Below, one piece after another: positions 7,730 through 14,893 of a stretch of DNA of 20,908 nucleotides; position 1 is the first letter of the stretch; each line of letters begins with the position of its first letter. The stretch comes from an uncultured Clostridia bacterium. Its GTDB lineage: Bacteria > Bacillota > Clostridia > Christensenellales > Aristaeellaceae. The stretch is taken from NCBI GenBank assembly GCA_946410395.1, contig CAMKAE010000010.1, forward strand, positions 1-20,908, written 5' to 3'. The position numbers and the translations under genes were made by a program. The notes under the pieces were generated by a model. That model saw nothing but the letters and a program-made list of their open reading frames with translations. It was not told where the DNA came from and ran no database searches.

Positions 7730-9430
7730 GTGAACACCAGTCTCAGCGGGATGGCTGATCGCCGGCGGCAGCTGCTGATCGTGGACGATGATCCCATCAG
7801 CCGTGCGATCCTGGGCAACCTGATCGGGGAATCCTACGACGTCGCGTATGCGGAGAACGGCTGCGAGGCGCTGGCCTGGCTGGAGCGCGCAAGCCGGACG
7901 GTTTCGCTTGTCCTGCTCGACCTGATGATGCCGGTGATGGACGGCGTTGAAACCCTGCGGCGGATGAAGGAGAGCGAGGCGCTCCGGAAGATCCCGGTGA
8001 TCGTGCTGACCTCCGAGGGGGAGGCCGAGGCCGAGACGCTGCGCAGCGGCGCGACGGACTTCATCACCAAACCGTACAAGGAGGAAATCGTCCGGGCCCG
8101 CATCGCCCGCACCATTGAGCTGGCGGAGGACCGGCAGATCATCCAGACCGTGGAGACCGACAGCCTGACGGGCCTGTACAGCAAGGATTTCTTCTTTGAG
8201 TACGCCGGCGCGCTGGTGGAGGCGCACCCGGGGGTGCAGATGGACGCGCTGGTGCTGGACCTGGACCGCTTTCACCTCTACAACGAGATGCGGGGCCGGG
8301 ACGCCGGGAACCGGCTGCTGGCCGTGATGGGCGAGGGCATCCGGCGGGAGCTGGCCGGGAAGGTGGGCATCGGTTGCCGCTGCCAGGCGGACACCTTCTA
8401 CGTCTACATGGCCCACACCGAGGCCCATGCCTCCATCCTCGAGCGCATCTCGGCCTGCCTGGCGGAGGCCGGCAGCGGGAACGTCCATGTGCGCATGGGC
8501 GTCTGCACCCGCACGGACATGACCAAGGACCTGGAGGGGCGCTTCGACCGGGCCAAGGCAGCCTGCAGCCGCATCCGCGGCGACTACCTGCACTCTCTGG
8601 CTTATTATGACGACAGCCAGTACGAGCATGACATTCATGCCCAGCGGCTGATCAACGAGACGCAGGAAGCGCTGCGGACCGGCCAGTTCAAGGTCTATTA
8701 TCAGCCGAAATACGACATCACCGGCAGCCGGGCGGCGCTGCGCAGCGCGGAGGCGCTGGTCCGCTGGCAGCACCCGGAGTTCGGCATGGTGAGCCCCGGC
8801 CTGTTTATCCCGCTCTTCGAGGACAACGGGATGATCCGGGAACTGGACAGCTATGTGTGGCGCAGCGCGGCGCGGCAGGTTGCGCAGTGGCGCGAGCGTT
8901 ACGGCCGCCTGATCCCGGTGTCGGTGAACGTTTCCCGGATCGACCTGTTCGACGAGGGCCTGCTGGAGCGGCTCAACGGCATCCGGGCGGAGAACGAGCT
9001 GCCGGTGGAGGCGCTGATCCTGGAGATCACCGAGTCCGCCTACACCGAGGACACCGAGCAGGCCATCGCCGTCATCGCGAGCCTGCGGGCCGCGGGCTAC
9101 CGGATCGAGATGGACGACTTCGGCTCGGGGTATTCCTCGCTGAACATGCTCCTGCACATGCCCGTGGACGCGCTGAAAATCGACGGCGCCTTCATGCGCT
9201 CCCTGAGCGCGCACAAAAAGGACACCTGGCTCATCGGCACCCTGGTGGACATTGCGCGGCACTTGAACGTGCCCACGGTCTTCGAGGGTGTGGAGGAGGA
9301 GCAGCAGGTACAGCTGATCAGGGAGGCCGGCGGGCAGATCGTCCAGGGCTACTATTTCTCCCGGCCCCTGCCGCCGGAGCCGTTTGATCAGATCATTGAA
9401 AAGGACATGGAGGAGGCTGCTTTATGCTGA
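7730..9430 (+). CDS. Response regulator with degenerate GGDEF and active EAL domain (c-di-GMP phosphodiesterase)
   Basis: 566 residues from the GTG at 7730. REC domain (~14-130) keeps the acidic cluster VDDD, phospho-acceptor Asp64 in VLLDLMMP, Thr94 and Lys114. A GGDEF fold (~146-295) keeps DSLTGLYSKDFF but the signature is replaced by CQADTF, so it should not make c-di-GMP; it may sense GTP or dimerise. The EAL domain (~310-555) keeps AEALVRW, SVNVSR, LEITES, MDDFGSGYSS, ALKIDG, FEGVE and QGYYFSRP, so all usual metal and catalytic residues are present and it should hydrolyse c-di-GMP to pGpG. Start is uncertain: AAAGGA (7716-7721) is 8 bases before GTG 7730; ATG 7721 abuts that site and ATG 7751 has a weak one. 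First gene of the operon; it overlaps the next gene by 7 bases. Confidence 0.9.
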   Translation: MNTSLSGMADRRRQLLIVDDDPISRAILGNLIGESYDVAYAENGCEALAWLERASRTVSLVLLDLMMPVMDGVETLRRMKESEALRKIPVIVLTSEGEAEAETLRSGATDFITKPYKEEIVRARIARTIELAEDRQIIQTVETDSLTGLYSKDFFFEYAGALVEAHPGVQMDALVLDLDRFHLYNEMRGRDAGNRLLAVMGEGIRRELAGKVGIGCRCQADTFYVYMAHTEAHASILERISACLAEAGSGNVHVRMGVCTRTDMTKDLEGRFDRAKAACSRIRGDYLHSLAYYDDSQYEHDIHAQRLINETQEALRTGQFKVYYQPKYDITGSRAALRSAEALVRWQHPEFGMVSPGLFIPLFEDNGMIRELDSYVWRSAARQVAQWRERYGRLIPVSVNVSRIDLFDEGLLERLNGIRAENELPVEALILEITESAYTEDTEQAIAVIASLRAAGYRIEMDDFGSGYSSLNMLLHMPVDALKIDGAFMRSLSAHKKDTWLIGTLVDIARHLNVPTVFEGVEEEQQVQLIREAGGQIVQGYYFSRPLPPEPFDQIIEKDMEEAALC

Positions 9431-9771
9431 GTGTGGACGCGCTGCGCGCCTATGGAGCCGACACGGCGGAAGGCCTGGCCCGCTGCCTGAACAACGAGGG
9501 CTTTTACCTGAAAATGGTGGGGATGATGGCCGGAGACACCCACGCGGACGCGCTGACGCAGGCCGTGGCCGACGGGGACCTGAAGGCAGCCTTTGAGGCG
9601 GCCCATGCCCTGAAGGGCTCCCTGGCCAACCTGGCGCTGAAGCCGGCGCTGGATGCGGTGACGGACATCCTGGAGCCGCTGCGCCGCCGGGAGGAGCGGA
9701 CCGATTACCCCGAAATGGCCGAGAAGGTCCGGGAGGAGATGGACCGGCTGCAGGCGCTGATCCGGGGATGA
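9424..9771 (+). CDS. Hpt (histidine phosphotransfer) domain protein
   Basis: 115 residues, all helical in character, about the size of a free-standing Hpt. The motif AAHALKGSLANLAL puts the phospho-acceptor at His61, with the expected Lys and Gly at +3 and +4. Such proteins carry phosphate between a hybrid histidine kinase and a response-regulator receiver domain in the cytoplasm. It overlaps the preceding REC-EAL gene by 7 bases, and that REC domain is the obvious partner. No histidine kinase is in the window, so the donor is unknown. The ATG lies within the upstream coding sequence next to GAGGAGG (9411-9417), a strong ribosome binding site. Confidence 0.85.
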   Translation: MLSVDALRAYGADTAEGLARCLNNEGFYLKMVGMMAGDTHADALTQAVADGDLKAAFEAAHALKGSLANLALKPALDAVTDILEPLRRREERTDYPEMAEKVREEMDRLQALIRG

Positions 9772-10610
9772 GGCGGAGCGTGAAGGCGATGAGAAAACGC
9801 TGGGTGACGGTGGCTGCGCTGGGCCTGCTGCTGGCTGCTGTTTTGGTGCTGCTGGCAGGCGCGGAGGGCGCCCGGTGGCCCGCGGAGCCCGGCGTAAAGG
9901 GCAGCAATGTCAAGAAGAGCGGTAAGCTGCAGGTGGACGTCACCAACGCCCAGGAGGGCTACATCCAGGCTTCTCTGCAGCGCAGCTCCACCAAGCGCAT
10001 GAAGCTGCGGATCAAGAAGGGGAACGACACCCTGACCTATGATCTCAACGGCGATGCCCGCTACGAGGTCTTTCCCCTCCAGCTTGGCAGCGGCAAATAT
10101 GAGATCACCCTCTACGAAAACGTCAAGGGCAAGAATTACTCCGCGGCCGGCAGCGTTTCGGTCAACGTGAAGTTCGCGGACCCGGAGGTCTGCTTCTACT
10201 ATCCGAATCAGTATGTGAACTACACCCCGGAGACGGCCGCGGTACTCCAGGCGGACGAGCTGTGCGCCGGCATGGAGAAGAAAGAAGCCTACGACGCCGT
10301 CCGCGCTTACATGAAGCGCAGCTTCACCTATGACTACATCAAGGCGATCAACATCAAATCCGGGATGCTCCCGGACATCGACGGCGCGTGGTCAAAGCGC
10401 ATGGGCATCTGCCAGGACCTGTCGGCCATCACCTGCTGTATGCTGCGGACGCAGGGCGTGCCGGCCCGCCTGATGATCGGCATGGCGGACAAGAACTATC
10501 ACGCCTGGGTGGTGGTGACCATCGACGGCCAGGAGCGCCTCTATGATCCCACCGCGGCGGTGAACGGCATCTCCAATGTCAAGAGCTACACCGTGGAGCG
10601 GTTTTATTAG
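9768..10610 (+). CDS. Exported transglutaminase-like superfamily protein
   Basis: 280 residues. The N-terminus (RRSVKAMRKRW plus a ~20-residue hydrophobic run) is a signal peptide or membrane anchor, so the rest should lie outside the membrane. Residues ~45-145 look like a beta-rich domain. Residues ~160-280 form a transglutaminase/protease-like core with Cys215 in MGICQDLSA, His245 in KNYHAWVVV and Asp260 in RLYDPTAAVNG, the standard Cys-His-Asp triad in order. Bacterial members are most often cysteine proteases or peptidoglycan-related enzymes; true cross-linking is less common. ATGA overlap with the Hpt gene suggests translational coupling. Start at 9768 is preferred for that overlap; ATG 9789 is an alternative. 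Its place in a pilus operon suggests processing or cross-linking of surface proteins, which is inference. Confidence 0.8.
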   Translation: MRRSVKAMRKRWVTVAALGLLLAAVLVLLAGAEGARWPAEPGVKGSNVKKSGKLQVDVTNAQEGYIQASLQRSSTKRMKLRIKKGNDTLTYDLNGDARYEVFPLQLGSGKYEITLYENVKGKNYSAAGSVSVNVKFADPEVCFYYPNQYVNYTPETAAVLQADELCAGMEKKEAYDAVRAYMKRSFTYDYIKAINIKSGMLPDIDGAWSKRMGICQDLSAITCCMLRTQGVPARLMIGMADKNYHAWVVVTIDGQERLYDPTAAVNGISNVKSYTVERFY

Positions 10611-10653
10611 ACGAACTGTGGCGCATCATCACACAGAGCGGGGGAAAGACATC

Positions 10654-11733
10654 ATGAGCGATCTCGAAAACACAAGCGTCCCGGCGGAGACCGGAAAGAC
10701 GAAAAAGGCGCATAAGGGCATGTCCGCGGCGGAGCTGAGCACCTTCTGCGGACAGGTGGCGCTGATCCTGGAGGCCGGCCTGCCCCTCTACGACGGCATG
10801 GAGACGCTTGCGGGGGCCGACGCGGCCTCCGGCAACGCGGACATGTACCGGGCCGCCAGCCGCGGGGTCACCGAGACCGGCTCCCTGCACGACGCTCTCA
10901 AGGCGGACGGCCGCTGGCCCGAATACCTCGTGGAGATGGTGGGCATCGGCGAGCGCTCTGGCCAGCTGGAGAAGGTCATGCGGGGCCTGGAGAGCTATTA
11001 TGCCCGGGAGGACCGGATCCGCTCCTCCGTGACCGGCGCGGTGACCTATCCGCTGGTGCTGGGCGCCATGCTGGTGGTGATCGTGCTGATCCTGCTGCTG
11101 TTCGTGCTGCCGGTCTTCCGGCGGACGCTGGACAGCATGGGCGTCGCGGACAATGCGCTGATGCGGGTGGGCACGGTGATCGGCTGGATCGTGATGGCCG
11201 TGGTGGGCGTGCTGATCCTGGGCGTGATCGCGGCCCTGGTGCTGCTGCGCACAAAGAAGCGGGACCGGGTGATCGCCCTGGGACAGCGCCTGGTGCCGCC
11301 GCTGCGGCGGCTGAGCCGCAAGCTGACGGCCTCCCGGGTGGCCAGTGTGCTGTCCATGATGCTCTCCGGCGGCTTCCAGACCGGGGAGGCGCTGGACATG
11401 ACCGCCAACGTCATCGGCGATGCGGCCGCAGCGGAGAAGGTGCGCGGCATCCGGCAGCACCTGGAGAACGGCGGCACGTTTGCCGACGCGGTCAACGAGA
11501 CCGGCCTGTTCGACGAGCTGCACGGCCGGATGATCAAGATGGGCTCCGCCACGGGCCGTGAGGACCAAGTGCTTGGCAAGCTGGGCGAACTGTATGAGGA
11601 ACAGGTGGAGGACGACATCACCCGCATGGTCTCGATCATCGAGCCGACCCTGGTGGCCCTGCTGGCCGTCGTCATCGGCGCGGTGCTGCTGACGGTCCTG
11701 CTGCCCATGGCGGGGATCCTCTCCAGCCTGTGA
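10654..11733 (+). CDS. PilC/GspF-family inner-membrane platform protein (type IV pilus / type II secretion)
   Basis: 359 residues with the two-copy T2SF architecture. The first domain (~27-130) has LSTFCGQVALILEAGLPLYDGMETL and VGIGERSGQLEKVM. The second (~225-330) has ASVLSMMLSGGFQTGEALDM and IKMGSATGREDQVLGKL. Three membrane segments lie at about 133-155, 173-198 and 330-355. These proteins form the membrane platform that couples the motor ATPase to pilin addition or removal. The ATG at 10654 follows GGGGGAAAG and is preferred over an upstream in-frame ATG at 10576 inside the previous gene. The gap from the previous gene is 43 bases with no terminator, the largest gap in the operon. Distinguishing pilus from secretion use is not possible from this protein alone. 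Confidence 0.88.
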   Translation: MSDLENTSVPAETGKTKKAHKGMSAAELSTFCGQVALILEAGLPLYDGMETLAGADAASGNADMYRAASRGVTETGSLHDALKADGRWPEYLVEMVGIGERSGQLEKVMRGLESYYAREDRIRSSVTGAVTYPLVLGAMLVVIVLILLLFVLPVFRRTLDSMGVADNALMRVGTVIGWIVMAVVGVLILGVIAALVLLRTKKRDRVIALGQRLVPPLRRLSRKLTASRVASVLSMMLSGGFQTGEALDMTANVIGDAAAAEKVRGIRQHLENGGTFADAVNETGLFDELHGRMIKMGSATGREDQVLGKLGELYEEQVEDDITRMVSIIEPTLVALLAVVIGAVLLTVLLPMAGILSSL

Positions 11734-11745
11734 CGGAGGGCAGCC

Positions 11746-12051
11746 ATGAGCAGACGGGATTGGATCAAGCTGGCGGTGATTGCCGCGGTGCTGGTCGCCG
11801 CGGTGCTGCTGGTGCTGCGGATCGACGCCTCCCGGGAAAGCCGGGAGACGGAACTGGTGGAGCGGGCCGTGCGGGAAGCCGCTCTGACCTGCTACGCCGT
11901 GGAGGGGGCTTACCCCGCCGACCTGCAGTATCTGCGGACCAACTATCGCCTGGCCTATGACGAAAACCGCTACGTGGTCTTTTACGAGGCCTGGAGCGAG
12001 AACGTGATGCCGGACATCGTGGTGCGTGAGGCGGGGGTGAGCGGGGCATGA
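11746..12051 (+). CDS. Small membrane-anchored pilin-like protein of the pilus operon
   Basis: 101 residues: a short basic N-terminus (MSRRDWIK), one hydrophobic helix (~8-25, IKLAVIAAVLVAAVLLVL), an amphipathic helix, then a small globular part with AALTCYAVEGAYPADLQYL and a beta-like C-terminus. The single helix continuing into a charged helix and the C-Y-A-x-E-G-x-Y-P motif resemble major-pseudopilin-like proteins, but the prepilin peptidase site (G before F-T-L-x-E) is missing. It could be an uncleaved pilin-like subunit. Start is supported by GGAGGG seven bases upstream. It lies 12 bases after the platform gene and overlaps the next gene by ATGA. Confidence 0.7.
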   Translation: MSRRDWIKLAVIAAVLVAAVLLVLRIDASRESRETELVERAVREAALTCYAVEGAYPADLQYLRTNYRLAYDENRYVVFYEAWSENVMPDIVVREAGVSGA

Positions 12052-12680
12052 GCAGACCAAAGGTCGGTTCTCATACCATTTCCGGCGCCTTTGTCTTTCT
12101 GCTGCTGGGGGTGTTTGCGCTCTCGGCGGTGGTGATGGTGCTGCTGGGCGCCGGAGCTTACAACCGGACCGTGGACGCCGCGGCGGCGCACAACGAGCTC
12201 CGGATCGGCCCGTCCTACCTGCGCACCATGGTCCGCGGCCACGACGAGACCGGCGGCATCCGGACGGAGCGGCTGACGGGCATCCTGCGCCAGGAAGAGG
12301 AGACCGGGGACGTCCACACGGAGCCGGTGGACCTGGATGCCATCGTGCTGGAGGACGTGGAAGCCGTCACGCGGCTTTTCGTCTATGAGGGCATGCTGTA
12401 CGAGTGCAGCGAGCCCCTGGACGAAGAGGAATGGACAGGTGAGGAGGACGTCTTCTCCGACGACGGGGACGCGTTCTTTGACGACGCGGAGGTCTCCTTC
12501 GCCGAAGACGATACGCAGACGGCGCCGGAAGAAGGGATCTGTGACGGCGCCCGCATGCAGCCGGTGTGCGCGGCGGAGGCCATGCAGGCCGAGCGGACGG
12601 GAAACCTGCTGACGATCCGGCTGCAGGAGGGCGGCGCCTGGCACACGCTGAGCTGCGCCCTGCACGCGGAGGAACCGTGA
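12048..12680 (+). CDS. DUF4860-like membrane-anchored protein with acidic segment
   Basis: 210 residues. The N-terminus SGAFVFLLLGVFALSAVVMVLLGAGAYN is the pattern I associate with DUF4860, a family of Clostridia proteins found beside pilus genes; this identification is from memory. One membrane helix (~12-37) precedes an extracytoplasmic part with NELRIGPSYLRTMVR and VYEGMLYECSEPL. Residues 123-155 are an unusually acidic run (EEEWTGEEDVFSDDGDAFF and following), followed by a C-terminal beta-like segment TGNLLTIRLQEGGAWHTLSC. A minor pilin-like or pilus-tip component is the likeliest role. ATGA overlap with the preceding gene implies coupled translation. Confidence 0.72.
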   Translation: MSRPKVGSHTISGAFVFLLLGVFALSAVVMVLLGAGAYNRTVDAAAAHNELRIGPSYLRTMVRGHDETGGIRTERLTGILRQEEETGDVHTEPVDLDAIVLEDVEAVTRLFVYEGMLYECSEPLDEEEWTGEEDVFSDDGDAFFDDAEVSFAEDDTQTAPEEGICDGARMQPVCAAEAMQAERTGNLLTIRLQEGGAWHTLSCALHAEEP

Positions 12681-12692
12681 GGGGATGAATCG

Positions 12693-13082
12693 ATGAAAAC
12701 GCGCAGCCGCAGCAACGCGCTGCTGGTGGAACTGCTGATCGTGGTCCTGTTTTTCATGCTGGCCGCGACGGTGCTGATGCAGGTCTTTGCCAAGGCGCGG
12801 ACCATGGGCAGCCGCGCCCGGCTCACGGCCGAGGTGACGGCGGAGGCCCAGAGCATGGCGGACCGGCTCTACACGGCGGAAAACCCCGAGAAAGCCCTGG
12901 CCGACATGGGCTTCACGCCGGACGGGGCGCTCTGGCGCTGTGAGGGACCCGGATACATCACGACGGTGACGCTGACCGCGGCGCAGGACGGCTTCACGCG
13001 CCAGGAGCTGACGGTGACGGACAGCGCGGGTGAAACCCTGCTGACGCTGCCCTGCTCCCGCCTCCGGGAGGTGAGCCCATGA
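12693..13082 (+). CDS. Type IV pseudopilin-like protein with degenerate prepilin motif
   Basis: 129 residues. The N-terminus reads MKTRSRSNALLVELLIVVLFFMLAA: a basic leader, then a hydrophobic helix with a Glu five residues in, the spacing of the conserved Glu5 of class III pilins. The usual Gly before the cleavage site is Asn here, so cleavage by a standard prepilin peptidase is doubtful. The remainder (AEAQSMADRLYTAENPEKAL, then GALWRCEGPGYITTVTLTAAQDGF) fits a small alpha-beta pilin headgroup. It lies 12 bases after the DUF4860-like gene and overlaps the next gene by ATGA, so it belongs to the same assembly. Confidence 0.72.
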   Translation: MKTRSRSNALLVELLIVVLFFMLAATVLMQVFAKARTMGSRARLTAEVTAEAQSMADRLYTAENPEKALADMGFTPDGALWRCEGPGYITTVTLTAAQDGFTRQELTVTDSAGETLLTLPCSRLREVSP

Positions 13083-13804
13083 AAAAGAAGAGCAGCATCA
13101 CCCTAGGGCCCGGCGCCCCGTCCCTGATCCTGATCTTTGTGGTGCTGAGCCTGTCCGTGCTGGCCATGCTCTCCCTGATGACGGCGAAGAACGACCTTCA
13201 GCTCTCGCGCAGGAGCGCAGAGGCGGCGGAGACGGTGTACCGGCTGCGGGAGCAGGCTGAGGAGAAGCGGGCGGCCGTTGCGGCCCTGCTGGCCTCGGGC
13301 GGCGAGGAGGCCGTGGACGCTGCCCTCGGAACGGACGCACGCCTGGCGGGCGTGACATGGGACGATGACAGCCTGGTCTGGGACGAGACCGACGGCACCC
13401 GGACCCTGCACTGTGCCCTGCGCGTGGACGGCGGCACGGCCTGGACTGCCCAGCGCCTGTCCACCAACATCGCGGAGGACACGGCGGAGGAGAAGGAGTT
13501 CGCGGCCAAGAACGCGCTGGCGGACGCGATCCTGTACAGACAGCAGGCGCTGGACGCCATGCTGGCGCGCTGCGCGGAAGGTGTCGCGGGCCGGGACGCC
13601 TACATGGCACGGGTGAGCGCCGCCATGGCGGAGGAGCCCGCTGCTGCGGGGGTCCGCCTGGAAGGCGAAAACCTGGTCTGGGTGGAGACCGACGGCACCT
13701 ACCGCTACCTTTGCACCGTGGTGATACATCCCCTGGACGCGGAGCGGCGCAGCGACTTTGCCGGCGTGCCCGAACTGCTGGAGGATGACGAGGAGGCACC
13801 GTGA
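13079..13804 (+). CDS. Minor-pseudopilin-like protein with internally duplicated domain
   Basis: 241 residues. The N-terminus ITLGPGAPSLILIFVVLSL gives one hydrophobic helix (~14-34) preceded by Gly, with no Glu at position 5, as in GspK/PilX-type minor pilins. A long charged helix (~38-75) follows. Two copies of an alpha-beta unit are visible: GVTWDDDSLVWDETDGTRTL (~91-110) and GVRLEGENLVWVETDGTYRY (~191-210), each preceded by an Ala-rich helix, so the extracytoplasmic part is an internal duplication. It overlaps its neighbours on both sides (4 bases and 1 base). A role as a pilus tip or priming subunit is inference from position and helix type. Confidence 0.7.
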   Translation: MKKKSSITLGPGAPSLILIFVVLSLSVLAMLSLMTAKNDLQLSRRSAEAAETVYRLREQAEEKRAAVAALLASGGEEAVDAALGTDARLAGVTWDDDSLVWDETDGTRTLHCALRVDGGTAWTAQRLSTNIAEDTAEEKEFAAKNALADAILYRQQALDAMLARCAEGVAGRDAYMARVSAAMAEEPAAAGVRLEGENLVWVETDGTYRYLCTVVIHPLDAERRSDFAGVPELLEDDEEAP

Positions 13805-14856
13805 TGGATCTTGTGGAACTGCTGAGAAAGGCCGTGGCCATGCACGGCTCGGACATCTTTATCGTACCCGGCGCCGGCGTGACAGTCAAGGTCAACAGCG
13901 ACATGCTGCCCCTGTCCGAGGGCCGGCTCTCTCCGGCGGGGACCGAGGAGCTGGTGCGCAAGATGTACGAGCTGGCGCACCGGGAATTCGGCATCCTGGA
14001 GCGGGAGGGGGACGACGACTTCTCCTTTGCGATCCTGGACGTGAGCCGCTTCCGCTGCAACGCGTACAAACAGCGCGGCACGCTGGCGGCCATCTGCCGG
14101 ATCGTGAACTTTGAGCTGCCGGATCCCGCGGCCATGGGCATCCCGCCGATGGTGCTTGACATGGCCAACCTGCGCAGCGGCATGGTGCTGGTCACCGGCC
14201 CGGCCGGCAGCGGCAAGAGTACGACCCTGGCCTGCGTGGTGGACCGGATCAACAGCACGCGCAGCGCGCACATCGTGACCATCGAGGATCCCATCGAGTA
14301 TCTGCACCGGCACAAGAAGGCCCTGGTGAGCCAGCGCGAGGTGCCCAACGACGCCGCGACCTTCTCCCGCGCGCTGCGGGCAGCGCTGCGGCAGGCGCCG
14401 GACGTGGTGATGCTCGGCGAAATGCGGGACCTGGACACCGTGCGCACGGCGATCACCGCCGCGGAGACGGGCCATCTGCTGCTGTCCTCCCTGCACACCA
14501 TCGGCGCGGCCAAGACTGTCGACCGCATGATCGACACCTTCCCGGCGGAGCAGCAGGCCCAGATCCGGGTGCAGCTCTCCATGGTGCTCAAGGCTGTGGT
14601 CTCCCAGCGCCTGGTGCCGACGGTGGACGGCGGCCGGGTGGCGGTGTTCGAGGTGATGACGGTGAATCCCGCGATCCAGAACATGATCCGCGACGGCCGC
14701 ACCCACCAGATCGACAATGTGATCTACGGCGGCAGCGACAAGACGATGCTGTCCATGGACGCGGAGCTGGCCCGGCTGGTGCGGGAGCGCCGCGTCACCC
14801 GGGAGATGGCCCTGCTCTATGCTGCCAACCCGGAGACCCTGGCCAAGCGGATTTGA
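13804..14856 (+). CDS. pilT: PilT-family type IV pilus motor ATPase
   Basis: 350 residues, the usual PilT length. An N-terminal PAS-like half (~1-110) includes GSDIFIVPGAG, close to the GSDLH pattern of the family. The C-terminal ATPase half has Walker A GPAGSGKST (132-140), Asp box IVTIEDPIEYLH (157-168), Walker B VVMLGEMRD (201-209) and His box TGHLLLSSLHT (222-232). AIQNMIRDG (290-298) is the PilT-type AIRNLIRE motif, typical of retraction motors rather than PilB or GspE. It hydrolyses ATP on the cytoplasmic face of the PilC-like platform. Start ATG 13804 is preferred over GTG 13801: AGGAGG is 7 bases upstream and the codon overlaps the previous stop. It is the only motor ATPase in the window. 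Confidence 0.88.
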   Translation: MDLVELLRKAVAMHGSDIFIVPGAGVTVKVNSDMLPLSEGRLSPAGTEELVRKMYELAHREFGILEREGDDDFSFAILDVSRFRCNAYKQRGTLAAICRIVNFELPDPAAMGIPPMVLDMANLRSGMVLVTGPAGSGKSTTLACVVDRINSTRSAHIVTIEDPIEYLHRHKKALVSQREVPNDAATFSRALRAALRQAPDVVMLGEMRDLDTVRTAITAAETGHLLLSSLHTIGAAKTVDRMIDTFPAEQQAQIRVQLSMVLKAVVSQRLVPTVDGGRVAVFEVMTVNPAIQNMIRDGRTHQIDNVIYGGSDKTMLSMDAELARLVRERRVTREMALLYAANPETLAKRI

Positions 14857-14893
14857 TTTGACCGGCTGATTCCGGCCGGACGGAGGGACTGCC

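Noticed and set aside
7653..7730. Possible c-di-GMP (GEMM) riboswitch ahead of the EAL gene
   Set aside because: The leader is only about 75 bases and I see neither the two-helix GEMM layout nor its conserved sequence.
6367..7818. Minus-strand open frame of 483 codons
   Set aside because: Antisense to the solute-binding lipoprotein and runs through its terminator; no family resemblance.
7199..9262. Long minus-strand open frame of 687 codons
   Set aside because: It lies antisense to the binding-protein and REC-EAL genes; its composition (His, Arg, Gln, Pro rich) is that of a shadow of GC-rich coding DNA and it matches no family.
10579..12060. Minus-strand open frame of 493 codons, very rich in His and Gln
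   Set aside because: It mirrors the platform gene; the His/Gln richness simply reflects GTG and CTG codons read on the other strand.
14857..14893. CCGG-containing inverted repeat between pilT and the cyclase gene
   Set aside because: The stem is only 4-5 bp with no T run, so it does not separate the two genes.
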